Below, piece by piece: positions 35,086 through 43,820 of a stretch of DNA of 64,000 bases. The position numbers and the translations under genes are program-made. Source of the DNA: Roseivirga sp. E12 (GTDB lineage Bacteria > Bacteroidota > Bacteroidia > Cytophagales > Cyclobacteriaceae); the NCBI RefSeq assembly GCF_017592825.1, contig NZ_JAGFMD010000003.1, positions 124,001 through 188,000 on the forward strand. Direction: 5' to 3'. A model generated the notes under the pieces. That model ran no database searches. It was not told where the DNA came from and saw only the letters and a list, made by a program, of their open reading frames with translations. The number at the start of each line of letters is the position of its first letter. Position 1 is the stretch's first letter.

Positions 35086-37422
35086 ATGAAAAGACTTTGG
35101 CTTATGGCAATGGTTTTGACCTTTATGGGGTCGAGTGCTATTGCTCAAGTAGTTAACAGTAATCATGGGAAGCGCTTTGAGCAGTTGGAGCGTATGTTAA
35201 GGGACCCGAGTGTTTATAGAACGGCTTCTGGAGCTCCCGGCCCACAGTACTGGCAGCAAAAGGCTGATTATAAAATTGAAGCGACACTTGATGACGATAA
35301 TCAGCGATTAACAGGTGCCGAAACCATTACATACTTCAATAACTCACCTGATGTATTGAGCTATCTATGGTTGGCCTTAGACGAAAATGTGAGAAACCCT
35401 GAGAACGACTCTTACAAGTTCGATCCAAGCAGTATCCGCCCTAGAATGTCTTTTGGACAATTGGATGGCCTCGATGGTCATGATAATGACTGGGGATTTC
35501 ACATTATGGAAGTGAAAGACTCCAAGGGTAACAATATGAACTATACCATCAACCAGACAATGATGCGTATTGATTTGGCTACTCCATTAAAACCAGGTCA
35601 GAAGATCGCCTTCAGTATCAAATGGTGGTATAATACTACCCCGAGAGCTATTTCTGGAGCACGTGGAGGCCATGAATACTTTCCGGAAGATGGCAACTAC
35701 ATCTATACGATCACAGGTTGGTTCCCAAGAATGGCTGTCTACTCTGATTTCCAAGGCTGGAACAACAAACAGTTCACCGGACGTGGAGAGTTTGCATTGA
35801 CCTTCGGTAACTACGATGTGAAAATGACTGTACCTTCAGATCATGTGGTAGGTTCAACGGGAGTATTACAAAACGCAAAATCAATTCTTACTTCTGAGCA
35901 GCAGAAAAGATGGAATCAGGCACAAAAGGAATTTGTTGAGCCTGTTAAAATTGTGACACTGGACGAGGCTAAGGAAAATGAAAAGACTAAAGCTTCTGGA
36001 ACCAAGACTTGGCACTACAAAGCCGAAGATGTACGTGACTTTGCCTGGACTTCTTCGAGAAAGTTTGTGTGGGATGCAATGGCTGTAGACATCGAAGGAA
36101 GATCTGATCATCCAATGGCAATGTCTTACTATGCTAAGGAAGCCTATGGTATTTATGAGCGATATTCTACTAAGGCTGTTGCACATACCCTAAAGACATA
36201 TTCGAACTTTACTATTCCTTACCCATACCCAGTAGCGATTTCGGTTGAAGCTTCTAACGGTATGGAGTATCCAATGATTTGCTTCAACTATGGAAGAACA
36301 CTAGCTGACGGAACCTATGCTGAATCGACTAAGTATGGAGCTATTGGCGTAATCATCCATGAGGTTGGACATAACTTCTTCCCGATGATTGTGAACTCTG
36401 ATGAGAGACAATGGACTTGGATGGACGAAGGCTTAAACACTTTTGTGCAATACCTGACGGAGCAAGAGTTCGATCCTAACTACCCTCACAGAAGAGGGCC
36501 AGCTCATAAAATTGCGCCTTATATGGCCTTGCCAAAATCGCAGTTGGAACCAATCATGACTAATTCCGAGAATATCATTGGCTTTGGCAATAATGCTTAC
36601 GCGAAAGCGGCAACCGGATTGAATATTCTTCGAGAAACAATCATGGGTCGCGAACTTTTCGACTTCGCCTTTAAAGAGTATGCGAAACGATGGGCTTTTA
36701 AGCACCCAACCCCTGACGATTTATTCAGAACTTTAGAAGATGCTTCTGCTGTAGACATTGACTGGTTTATCCGCGGATGGTACTTCACTATCGACAATGT
36801 TGACATTGCAATCGATGATGTGAAATGGTATCAGTTGAGCACAAAGAACCCTGAGATAGAGTACCCTATTCTTAGCGAGCAAGCTAAAAACACTCAGAGT
36901 GATCTAGCTGCAAAGCGAAATAGAGCAGAGGGTAGAAAGTTTTATGTGGAAGAAGACGAAAGACTACAGGACTTCTACTACTCTTATGATCAGTTTGAAG
37001 TAACGGATGCTGCAAAGGCGGCATATCAACGTTTTGATGCTACGCTTTCAGATGAAGAAAGAGCTATTCTTGGTGATAAAGCCAACTTCTATGAAATAGA
37101 TTTCAGCAACGTTGGTGGTTTGGTAATGCCATTGATCATTGAATGGACTTTCGTGGATGGAACAAAAGAGATAGACAGAATTCCTGCCTATATCTGGAGA
37201 AAGAATGAAGATAAGGTGACTAAAGCCTTTATGAAGAAGAAGCAAGTAGCTCAGATCAGATTAGACCCTGACAGAGAGACTGCTGATACAGATGAAGCCA
37301 ATAACTATTTCCCAAGAAGCGCAAAGCCTAACCGCTTTGAGTTATTCAAGAGTAGAGGAGGCTCAGCAAGAGGACAGTCTTCAGGCTCTAACCCAATGCA
37401 AAGAGCAGGCGGAGGAAACTAG
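35086..37422 (+). CDS. Secreted M1 family zinc metallopeptidase
   Basis: A 778-residue exported peptidase (signal peptide residues 1-20, ending SAIAQ). The gluzincin motif HEVGHNFFP followed 18 residues later by WMDEGLNTF gives the zinc ligands and catalytic Glu; EASNGMEYPMICF is the GxMEN-like exopeptidase region with the substitution GMEYP. It therefore belongs to the Bacteroidota M1 group with a degenerate GAMEN motif. The C-terminal part ends in a Gly/Ser/Arg-rich tail. A terminator follows. Confidence 0.94.
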   Translation: MKRLWLMAMVLTFMGSSAIAQVVNSNHGKRFEQLERMLRDPSVYRTASGAPGPQYWQQKADYKIEATLDDDNQRLTGAETITYFNNSPDVLSYLWLALDENVRNPENDSYKFDPSSIRPRMSFGQLDGLDGHDNDWGFHIMEVKDSKGNNMNYTINQTMMRIDLATPLKPGQKIAFSIKWWYNTTPRAISGARGGHEYFPEDGNYIYTITGWFPRMAVYSDFQGWNNKQFTGRGEFALTFGNYDVKMTVPSDHVVGSTGVLQNAKSILTSEQQKRWNQAQKEFVEPVKIVTLDEAKENEKTKASGTKTWHYKAEDVRDFAWTSSRKFVWDAMAVDIEGRSDHPMAMSYYAKEAYGIYERYSTKAVAHTLKTYSNFTIPYPYPVAISVEASNGMEYPMICFNYGRTLADGTYAESTKYGAIGVIIHEVGHNFFPMIVNSDERQWTWMDEGLNTFVQYLTEQEFDPNYPHRRGPAHKIAPYMALPKSQLEPIMTNSENIIGFGNNAYAKAATGLNILRETIMGRELFDFAFKEYAKRWAFKHPTPDDLFRTLEDASAVDIDWFIRGWYFTIDNVDIAIDDVKWYQLSTKNPEIEYPILSEQAKNTQSDLAAKRNRAEGRKFYVEEDERLQDFYYSYDQFEVTDAAKAAYQRFDATLSDEERAILGDKANFYEIDFSNVGGLVMPLIIEWTFVDGTKEIDRIPAYIWRKNEDKVTKAFMKKKQVAQIRLDPDRETADTDEANNYFPRSAKPNRFELFKSRGGSARGQSSGSNPMQRAGGGN

Positions 37423-37444
37423 GCCTTACCTTAAATGATTTATC

Positions 37445-37476
37445 AAAAGCCCGAGATGAAAATCTTGGGCTTTTTT
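37445..37476 (+). terminator. Intrinsic terminator between convergent M1 peptidase and YkgJ genes
   Basis: Arms AAAAGCCCGAGAT and ATCTTGGGCTTTT (one G-T pair) around GAAA, ending in six T. It covers the stop codon of the minus-strand gene, so it may act on both strands. Confidence 0.88.
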
Positions 37477-38083
37477 ATGCGCTTAACATTCCCGGAGCTG
37501 GCGGTGGTTGTCTATAGGCATAATAACCCATAACTGCCTCCATCGCTTGTCGAATGGCTTGGTTAATGGGAAGCAGGTTATTGCCTAAGTCAGGGTCAAT
37601 GCTTCTAATTTGAAAGTAGTAGTCGTTCATCATAGGAACATTTCCCCCATTGCCTATTGCGGTATTGATGGCGTTGACTTTTTCAGGGCTTTGGGTTTTC
37701 AAGGGAGCACAGGTGACAAAGCTGGTTTTTCCATATTTATTTCTGACAGCTGAGTAACCAAACAATCGACAAATTAAGCCCCGGAATTTATACTCAGAGC
37801 AACTTCCATTAACCAATGAACTTTGTTGTGGCTCGAAAATCGTGCAGGTGCTAGATTCCCTTTCTAGCAGTAGGTCATATTTTTCTTCTATGCGATTGGT
37901 GAGGTAGAGATGGAAAGCAAATGGAAGAAACTCTAACGGGGTGGCTTCGATATCGGGTTTAAAACAGCATTTTCCACACCCCGAAATGCAATGAAGTCCA
38001 CTGGTGGCTTGAAGGGCTGAGATTTCTTTATCGAGGGAAGCAAAAATCTTTTCAACCGCCTTCACTTTGCTGATTATGGACAT
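37475..38083 (-). CDS. YkgJ family cysteine-cluster protein
   Basis: A 202-residue soluble protein with the Cys cluster CISGCGKCC near residue 28-36, then further Cys in STCTIF, GSCSEY and LICRLFGYSAV, the arrangement of the YkgJ (UPF0153) family proposed to chelate zinc or iron. The C-terminal 60 residues are helical with a Pro-rich end (RQPPPAPGML). No operon partner. Function unknown beyond the metal-cluster inference. Confidence 0.87.
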   Translation of the reverse strand: MSIISKVKAVEKIFASLDKEISALQATSGLHCISGCGKCCFKPDIEATPLEFLPFAFHLYLTNRIEEKYDLLLERESSTCTIFEPQQSSLVNGSCSEYKFRGLICRLFGYSAVRNKYGKTSFVTCAPLKTQSPEKVNAINTAIGNGGNVPMMNDYYFQIRSIDPDLGNNLLPINQAIRQAMEAVMGYYAYRQPPPAPGMLSA

Positions 38084-38142
38084 CTATCTCTAGACAAGGT
38101 AGATGACTTACATGGAAATCAACCATGGACGATCATTAATTT

Positions 38143-38994
38143 TCAGATTACCAGAGATTTATAGATTGCCGAAAAGTCTAATTCTCCAAGGTCTTTGTCC
38201 AAGGCATCTCTATAGAGTATCTCCGTTTGATTGAGGCTTGGCATTGGGACACCTACTTCCTCAGCCGTTTCTAAAGCGAGTAGAATATCCTTATGAATCC
38301 ATTTTAGCGGGAAGTTGACATCAAAGTTTTCGGCAACGAGCCTGTCTTTAAGCAAGCCCATAACAGGTGAGACGACAGGCGTAGCAGTCATAATGTTCAA
38401 GAGAAGCTCTTGGTGTAATCCCATACCTTTCCCTAAAGCAATTGCCTCTGAAAAGGTGGCCATTGATTGGGCGAGCATAAGATTGATCAGCATTTTCATA
38501 TTAGCACCATTTCCTATTTCATTAAGAAAAATCGTCTTTTTGCCCATTGAGTCTAAATAGGGAGATATAGGCTTTAGGTTTTTTTCTAGTCCTCCGGCCA
38601 AAAATAGCAACTCGCCATTCTCTGCTGGGGCCTTGCTACCCGCAACTGGAGCATCTATAAAGTTCACACCATGTGTTTTCGATAGCTGTGCCATTTCTCT
38701 TGAAAAAGAAGGGTTCACAGTACTACAGTCAACCCACCAGCTGTCAGGTCTTAGGTTGGGGAGCAGTTCTGCTGCTGTTTTTCTGACTACTGTGGGTGTC
38801 GACAGCATCGTGAAAACTAAGTCAACTTGGGTTGCAAGGTCTTTGACATTTTTGGCAACTGAGGCTCCTTGGTCCACTAGTAATTGAGCTTTGTCAATTG
38901 AACGATTGTAGACAACGAGCTCATGCCCCTCCTTCAAGAGGTTGGCTGCCATTCTACTTCCCATTATACCAAGCCCGACAAATCCGATTTTCAT
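38143..38994 (-). CDS. NAD(P)-dependent 3-hydroxyisobutyrate dehydrogenase-like oxidoreductase
   Basis: A 283-residue enzyme starting MKIGFVGLGIMGSRMAANLL, the Rossmann motif at the very N-terminus. I use ATG 38994: the longer form from 39009 would begin only a few bases after the -7 box TACTTTTG (minus strand, 39014-39021). The substrate loop reads DAPVAGSKAPAENGELLFLAGG and the catalytic Lys is in GNGANMKMLINLM. The family reduces or oxidises beta-hydroxyacids and glyoxylate/succinic-semialdehyde-type substrates. An 18-bp element upstream is shared with the neighbouring araC-type gene. Confidence 0.9.
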   Translation of the reverse strand: MKIGFVGLGIMGSRMAANLLKEGHELVVYNRSIDKAQLLVDQGASVAKNVKDLATQVDLVFTMLSTPTVVRKTAAELLPNLRPDSWWVDCSTVNPSFSREMAQLSKTHGVNFIDAPVAGSKAPAENGELLFLAGGLEKNLKPISPYLDSMGKKTIFLNEIGNGANMKMLINLMLAQSMATFSEAIALGKGMGLHQELLLNIMTATPVVSPVMGLLKDRLVAENFDVNFPLKWIHKDILLALETAEEVGVPMPSLNQTEILYRDALDKDLGELDFSAIYKSLVI

Positions 38995-39036
38995 TTTTCT
39001 TGTGTTCATTTGGCAAAAGTATTTGAGGTGTGCGCT

Positions 39037-39054
39037 TGAAAATTGTGTTTTTCG
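39037..39054 (-). promoter_or_regulatory. Shared 18-bp element upstream of the dehydrogenase gene
   Basis: TGAAAATTGTGTTTTTCG (plus-strand reading) lies 15 bases upstream of the dehydrogenase -7 box. An identical copy lies at 39981-39998 upstream of the AraC-type gene. Probable binding site of that regulator. Confidence 0.65.
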
Positions 39055-39063
39055 ACCAAGGCA

Positions 39064-39942
39064 CTAGTTTGATTGATTTTTGTCCCGTTTTGATAACAAA
39101 TATTGCTTTGGCGTATTAAGGAACTGTTTGTTGAATGACCTTATAAAATGAGGAATATCGGTAAAACCTGAGCTTAGAGCGGCATCGGTAACAGTGATTC
39201 TTTCTTGAATCAAAAGAATCTCTGCCTTGTTGAGCCTCTGATGGATGAGCCACTTTTTTGGTGAAACCTTGAAAGATTGTCGAAAGTCTCGTCTAAAAGA
39301 AGAGATACTTCTGCCACTGAGCTGAGCGAACTGTTCTACACTCAAGGGTTTATCAAAGTGAAGCTTCATAAACCTTAGTAGTTCTTTCTTTGGATTAGTT
39401 TTTAGGGCTAAAACCTTGTCTATGAAAGCACCATTTGAGTTTGTGTCACAAATCATGTGAAGCGCTTCGAGTATTTTATTCCTGACTATTGATGGACCTG
39501 GCTTCATATGCTCATATAATGAAATAGTTTGATCAATGAATGCCCGGAAGGAGCTATTTACATCAAATTTTGAGGGAGTGCTTTCAGGTTTTACCTCTGA
39601 GATATCATTGGTTTTTTGCTCTAGAAACTCTTTGACTATGTTATCATTAAAGAAGATGACGGTGGCCTCAAAAGGGTTGTCATCAGGTATAAGGTCTGTG
39701 ATGGCATAGAGCCCTTTTGGAAGAAGAACCATCTCACCAGAATTAATTTTGACGGGAATACCTTCATCTCTGTGGACCATTAATGCCCCACTTGATACTA
39801 TGGTCAAAGCATGCGCTGAAAGCAACCTTTGGTTATCGAGGTCCATTTTGTATGCCTGCTTGTGGATAATTGAACAGTCTCCGTCAACCATTATTTTCTT
39901 AATAGCTGGAGATAGATAGAAGGCTTGGGGTACAATTTTCAT
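39064..39942 (-). CDS. AraC family transcriptional regulator
   Basis: A 292-residue regulator. Residues about 1-130 form a cupin-like sensor (SGALMVHRDEGIPVKINSGEM, VLLPKGLYAITDLI); the C-terminal 100 residues hold the two AraC helix-turn-helix motifs (LSVEQFAQLSGRSISSFRRD and TVTDAALSSGFTDIPHFIRS). It lies just upstream of the dehydrogenase gene on the same strand, and both start regions carry the same 18-bp element, so it probably controls the dehydrogenase and itself. Effector unknown. Confidence 0.92.
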   Translation of the reverse strand: MKIVPQAFYLSPAIKKIMVDGDCSIIHKQAYKMDLDNQRLLSAHALTIVSSGALMVHRDEGIPVKINSGEMVLLPKGLYAITDLIPDDNPFEATVIFFNDNIVKEFLEQKTNDISEVKPESTPSKFDVNSSFRAFIDQTISLYEHMKPGPSIVRNKILEALHMICDTNSNGAFIDKVLALKTNPKKELLRFMKLHFDKPLSVEQFAQLSGRSISSFRRDFRQSFKVSPKKWLIHQRLNKAEILLIQERITVTDAALSSGFTDIPHFIRSFNKQFLNTPKQYLLSKRDKNQSN

Positions 39943-39980
39943 GACTAATCTCTACCGCGAAGATTGAAAGATTAAATTAA

Positions 39981-39998
39981 TGAAAATTGTGTTTTTCG
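39981..39998 (-). promoter_or_regulatory. Shared 18-bp element upstream of the AraC-type gene
   Basis: Second exact copy of TGAAAATTGTGTTTTTCG, 38 bases upstream of the araC-type start codon and directly past the stop of the next gene. See the copy at 39037-39054. Confidence 0.65.
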
Positions 39999-39999
39999 G

Positions 40000-40746
40000 T
40001 CAGTTGTCAATTCGAAGAAGTGTAAGCTCACTTCGGATTGGTATAGAAACACCATCAGTAACAGGATAGAAGACTCCTTTGATCGTTTTTCTTCTTGTTT
40101 TGAATAGGTAGATAGTACCCAGCTCATTGTCTTTACTCTCTATTGTTTTTGGAGGGAAATCGTATTCTATACCCTTTATCTTCTCCATATCATACGTAAA
40201 GTAAACTTTACTTTCAAGACTCTTGCCTGTAGTGATCTGAAAAGTGCTATCCTCTGAAAAACTTATTTGAAGATCTTTAAGGAGTCGATTTGAAGAGTCA
40301 ATCTGCCATTTTCCCTCTAATATTGCTGGTGTGGATATCTTCTTCTCCTTAAGTGGAGTGAAATGATAATATGTTGGCCGATCGTCAAGCGTAGAACGCA
40401 GAATAATTTCTTCCGTGTTGTAGCTGCCATAGAGGGTGTCTCTTTTACCGTAAAGGAAAATCTCGTTATCCTTCAGGTCCATTTCCCATTGTTCCTTGCC
40501 ATCCCATGCATGACTTACTGGCTTTTGTCTTTTGCTGAATTCGAGAGTCATTAGGCCTGAGTTGTATAGAAAAGTGGAGTCCTGTGGGTCCTCGTCCACC
40601 ATTTCATATTGGCCGTCAATTTGTACCATTGTAAAAACAGGTTGAAGGGCTTTTACATACTTAAGCACCCATAAGCCAGACGGTTTTTGTGCAATAAGCA
40701 TATTGCCAGAACACAGCAAAAGCAATAGAACGAATCTCTTGAGCAT
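40000..40746 (-). CDS. Secreted protein of unknown function (lipocalin-like strands)
   Basis: A 248-residue protein starting at ATG 40746 (a TTG six bases upstream is less likely). The signal peptide MLKRFVLLLLLCSGNMLIAQ is followed by KPSGLWVLKYVKA and later EGKWQIDSSNRLLKDLQISF, a duplicated small beta-barrel-like pattern reminiscent of lipocalin-like Bacteroidota proteins (each half begins W-x-L/W-x-I after a Gly). I do not recognise a named family. Stop codon abuts the shared AraC-site. Confidence 0.72.
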   Translation of the reverse strand: MLKRFVLLLLLCSGNMLIAQKPSGLWVLKYVKALQPVFTMVQIDGQYEMVDEDPQDSTFLYNSGLMTLEFSKRQKPVSHAWDGKEQWEMDLKDNEIFLYGKRDTLYGSYNTEEIILRSTLDDRPTYYHFTPLKEKKISTPAILEGKWQIDSSNRLLKDLQISFSEDSTFQITTGKSLESKVYFTYDMEKIKGIEYDFPPKTIESKDNELGTIYLFKTRRKTIKGVFYPVTDGVSIPIRSELTLLRIDN

Positions 40747-40776
40747 GTCCAAATATAAACGAAAAGACTGCTTCGG

Positions 40777-41265
40777 CTAGTCTTTCACATATTTTGAGAA
40801 CTGCTCATTCCAGCGTTTTTGATATCGGATGAAGAATCTTGCGCCCAAGAGCATTATCACTCCAGTCGCTATACCTACCATTCCGAAAAAGGGAGTCTCT
40901 GGTATCCTGGTAAATGTTTCGGATGCAAAAGCAGCATAAAGGCCAATGACCGACCAATACATAAAGCCCAAGTGGCGGTAAATCCACCTTTTGCTTTTCC
41001 TTCTTATCGCAGGAATCATCCCAGCCAAAAGTGTTAACAGACTGCCAATTGCACCGTAGTGAAAGATACCGAAAGTGCCAAAGAGCCGATAGGTCATGAA
41101 GGCAGTAAGGTTTAGAATAAGCATGGATATGGCATAGACATAGCCAACTTGTTTGTGGAACTTTGTTCCCTTTCGCGCTCCTATCACTATAGTGCCTGCA
41201 ACGGTAGCTACCAATGAGGCAATTAAGTGTACGAGGCCAATTTCACTTCCTACTAAGTTGTTCAT
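40777..41265 (-). CDS. DUF2306-like integral membrane protein
   Basis: A 162-residue protein with four to five membrane helices. The first helix pair (LVHLIASLVATVAGTIVIGA, then KGTKFHKQVGYVYA) holds the conserved His residues of DUF2306-type proteins; RHLGFMYWSVIGLYAAF resembles the matching region of the 43075-43749 protein. It is the last gene of the LytTR operon, 4 bases past the response regulator. Related paralogues flank both sides of the kinase pair, suggesting a linked role, perhaps sensing. Confidence 0.78.
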   Translation of the reverse strand: MNNLVGSEIGLVHLIASLVATVAGTIVIGARKGTKFHKQVGYVYAISMLILNLTAFMTYRLFGTFGIFHYGAIGSLLTLLAGMIPAIRRKSKRWIYRHLGFMYWSVIGLYAAFASETFTRIPETPFFGMVGIATGVIMLLGARFFIRYQKRWNEQFSKYVKD

Positions 41266-41269
41266 GCAA

Positions 41270-42028
41270 CTATCTGTCTAACCATTTTTTAAACTCCTGT
41301 ACTTTGTCTCGACTGACTATAGCATCCATATCATCTGAATGCTTTAGAATAAGCCTTAATCGACTGTTTGAATACGTCACTATGTCTTTGACGGCATCGA
41401 GAGAAACAAGATATTTTCTATTAATTCTAAAGAATTGCTCCGGACTGACCAGTTGCTCTACCTGTTCTAAGGTATAATCTATAATGAACCTGTTCTTCTC
41501 GATGGTTTGCAGATAGGTGGCTTTTTCTTGACTGAAGAAATAGGCTGTATCGTTAGTGGCAATTGTGTGAATATGCTCTCCTATTTTGACCACAAATCGT
41601 TCTTTGTACTTCTTTGTCATCATCTGCATGGCCTGCTCGATAAGTGCCATATTCATTGAAGGAACCTCTCTTTTGGCAAACAAATCCTCGTACTTCTTGA
41701 GCGCATTGCCTAACTCTTCCGGATCGATCGGCTTTAATAGGTAGTCGATGCTATTCAATTTGAAGGCTTGAATAGCATACTCATCAAAAGCCGTTGTAAA
41801 AATGATCGGAGCACTCACTTGGACTTGCTCTAGAATTTCAAAGCTGAGTCCATCGGCAAGTTGTATATCAAAGAATAATAGATCGGCCTCGTTTTCATTT
41901 AGCCACTTCACAGCTCTCTTGACAGAGTCTAGCTGAGCAAGGATCTCTATGCTGGGGTTCAAATCATGTAGAAGCCTTGTTAGCCTTTTCGCGGCCATCG
42001 ACTCATCTTCGACTAATAGTACTTTCAT
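41270..42028 (-). CDS. LytTR family response regulator (module 1)
   Basis: A 252-residue regulator: receiver domain (residues 1-115) with acidic pocket VEDES, phospho-acceptor Asp in LFFDIQLADG and Lys in YLLKPIDPEE, then a LytTR DNA-binding domain (about 145-250; RFVVKIGEHIHTI, FFRINRKYLVSLDAV, RDKVQEFKKWL). Its ATG overlaps the end of the kinase gene by 4 bases, so kinase and regulator are a translationally coupled pair. LytTR proteins bind two direct repeats about 21 bp apart, and such repeats precede the TPR and TonB-receptor genes nearby. Confidence 0.94.
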   Translation of the reverse strand: MKVLLVEDESMAAKRLTRLLHDLNPSIEILAQLDSVKRAVKWLNENEADLLFFDIQLADGLSFEILEQVQVSAPIIFTTAFDEYAIQAFKLNSIDYLLKPIDPEELGNALKKYEDLFAKREVPSMNMALIEQAMQMMTKKYKERFVVKIGEHIHTIATNDTAYFFSQEKATYLQTIEKNRFIIDYTLEQVEQLVSPEQFFRINRKYLVSLDAVKDIVTYSNSRLRLILKHSDDMDAIVSRDKVQEFKKWLDR

Positions 42029-43059
42029 TCGGAAAAAGACAACAATGGGAGTTTGACAATAAATTCTGAATCAGTTTCCTGAATTTCAACCTTCGTTGGG
42101 CTAAGAAATTCGTAGCGAGCCTTTATATTCTTTAGGCCAACACCAGAAGATTCTTCAATTGGAATGTTCTTCTTTTGAAGATTATTCTTGATGACCAATA
42201 GCTCACCATTTTCGATGTGTACGTCAATATATAGAGGCTCTTCTTCGGCAATGGTGTTGTGTTTAATCGCATTTTCAAAGAGCATTTGCAGCGCGATTGG
42301 CGGAATCATTCTGTTCTCGTACCCGCTAATGTCAATCTTGACTTTCAGCTTGTCGTCAAATCGAATCCTTTGAAGAAAAAGGTAGGAGTTCACAAAGGCA
42401 AGTTCCGTTTCCAGCGGTACAACTTCCTTCGATTGATTATCCAAAACGTAGCGATACACCTTGGATAATTTTCGAATAAAGTCTGCTGCCATGTCTTGGT
42501 CTTCATACACAAGATTGGTCAAGGCATTGAGGCTATTGAACAGAAAATGAGGGTTGACCTGATTTTTTAGCGACTCATACTTTGTTGACATCTGCTCCCT
42601 CTTGATACGTTCTGTATCTAAGGAGGCTTTTCTCCAATTGTCCAAGAAGGTCTTCGCGAACATAAAAAAGGTGATGAAAAAGGTAATTCCGATGGAGATC
42701 AGAACATCGACTCCGCCCCAATTTGTGCTTACCCCTGGCAGTAGATTGTATGAGGTATTAAGTCCCACAATAACCAGAGGGGTGTAGACGAGCACTGTAA
42801 TGACTCCGATGATAAACCTCTTGCCTGGTTGCTCTAGCCAAGAGATTCTTTTGTTCCAGAAATCGACCAGATATGAGTTTCCTTTCCAAAAGAAAAGCCA
42901 CATAAAGCCGGAGTAAGTCATGCTTAAGCGAATGTTGATCCATGGCTTATTAAAAAGGCTGGTATCAAAGACAAAAGCCATTGCACAGCCTAGGGCAAAT
43001 ATGAGAATGAAATGCACCAGCTCCCTTTGCCAAACTTTCTTGAACGTATAAATCGCCAT
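42025..43059 (-). CDS. LytS-type sensor histidine kinase (module 1)
   Basis: A 344-residue kinase with four membrane helices in residues 1-145, then the His_kinase motif QVNPHFLFNSLNALTN, and an ATPase part with QMLFENAIKHN and SGVGLKNIKARYEF. No periplasmic sensor domain is visible, so it senses within the membrane or through the adjacent membrane proteins. Partner is the LytTR regulator overlapping its 3' end. Confidence 0.94.
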   Translation of the reverse strand: MAIYTFKKVWQRELVHFILIFALGCAMAFVFDTSLFNKPWINIRLSMTYSGFMWLFFWKGNSYLVDFWNKRISWLEQPGKRFIIGVITVLVYTPLVIVGLNTSYNLLPGVSTNWGGVDVLISIGITFFITFFMFAKTFLDNWRKASLDTERIKREQMSTKYESLKNQVNPHFLFNSLNALTNLVYEDQDMAADFIRKLSKVYRYVLDNQSKEVVPLETELAFVNSYLFLQRIRFDDKLKVKIDISGYENRMIPPIALQMLFENAIKHNTIAEEEPLYIDVHIENGELLVIKNNLQKKNIPIEESSGVGLKNIKARYEFLSPTKVEIQETDSEFIVKLPLLSFSE

Positions 43060-43074
43060 GATTAAAGATAATAT

Positions 43075-43749
43075 TTAAACAGCCTTTGTATTGAACTGTG
43101 CTTTGTATTTTCTGGCCCAATAACTCACAATTGGAAACCCAACAAAAGTAGGTAAGACCCACAGGGCCCAGCTGTATGAATTAGGAAAGTTAAAGATCTC
43201 ACCATTTTGGACTAGAAATGCTGTAACCGAAGCGATAAGGCTTCCTGACATAGAGTTCATGTGAGCAAACCACCACCACATCTTATCGGCCGACTCGAGT
43301 TTGCGATACATTTGTATGTTATCCCAAGCGGTTTTTGCAGTGAAGAAACCAAAAAACAGACATAAGTAACCAATGACTGAGGAGAAGGATGTTGGTACTA
43401 GATAGTTGACACCCATGCCGATCATTCCTAAACCAAATAGAAGGGTTGTAATGGCTGCGATCCAGTCAATTTGTTCTGCCTTTCTTGTCTTCTTCATTTT
43501 CAAAGCACGGTACCCTGAAAAGGCCATATAGAAGCTGAAAACTGCGATTACCATTAAAAAGGCATTGAAATGAATTAAGCTTATTATGAGAATGGCACTT
43601 ACAAAAACCCAGAACATGCACCAGAAAAACATTTTACCTACTTGTCTGTGCAACTTTCCTCCTTTTCGACCGAAAAATCCAGCAATAATTCCACTTATTA
43701 GGGAGGTGATTCCTGCGATAACATGTGATAAGATGAGCGCCTGTTCCAT
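43075..43749 (-). CDS. DUF2306-related integral membrane protein
   Basis: A 224-residue protein with seven or so membrane helices. It opens with MEQALILSHVIAGITSLISG and GRKGGKLHRQVGKMFFWCMF, closely like the first half of the 40777-41265 protein, and later has WWWFAHMNSMSGSLIASV with a conserved His. It is 15 bases ahead of the kinase gene. I read it as a possible sensory or transport partner of the LytS/LytTR pair. Function not established. Confidence 0.78.
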   Translation of the reverse strand: MEQALILSHVIAGITSLISGIIAGFFGRKGGKLHRQVGKMFFWCMFWVFVSAILIISLIHFNAFLMVIAVFSFYMAFSGYRALKMKKTRKAEQIDWIAAITTLLFGLGMIGMGVNYLVPTSFSSVIGYLCLFFGFFTAKTAWDNIQMYRKLESADKMWWWFAHMNSMSGSLIASVTAFLVQNGEIFNFPNSYSWALWVLPTFVGFPIVSYWARKYKAQFNTKAV

Positions 43750-43774
43750 TGGGAGTTGATGTTTTAGTTATTAG

Positions 43775-43809
43775 GCTGAAAGCACCACGCGAATGTGAGT
43801 GCTTTCAGC
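43775..43809. repeat. Perfect 11-bp inverted repeat between the TPR and DUF2306-type genes
   Basis: Arms GCTGAAAGCAC (43775-43785) and GTGCTTTCAGC (43799-43809) with a 13-base loop. Neither strand has a clean T run after it, so it is not a classic terminator. In the minus-strand transcript it lies 26 bases ahead of the 43749 start codon and 11 bases past the TPR stop. It could be an attenuator, a processing or stability hairpin, or a weak terminator. Confidence 0.7.
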
Positions 43810-43820
43810 AAAAACTTCTT

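Noticed and set aside
39857-39868. A TGTGGATAA (DnaA-box-like) inside the AraC-type gene.
   Set aside because: Single, intragenic and unsupported by neighbours; it shows that single boxes occur by chance here.
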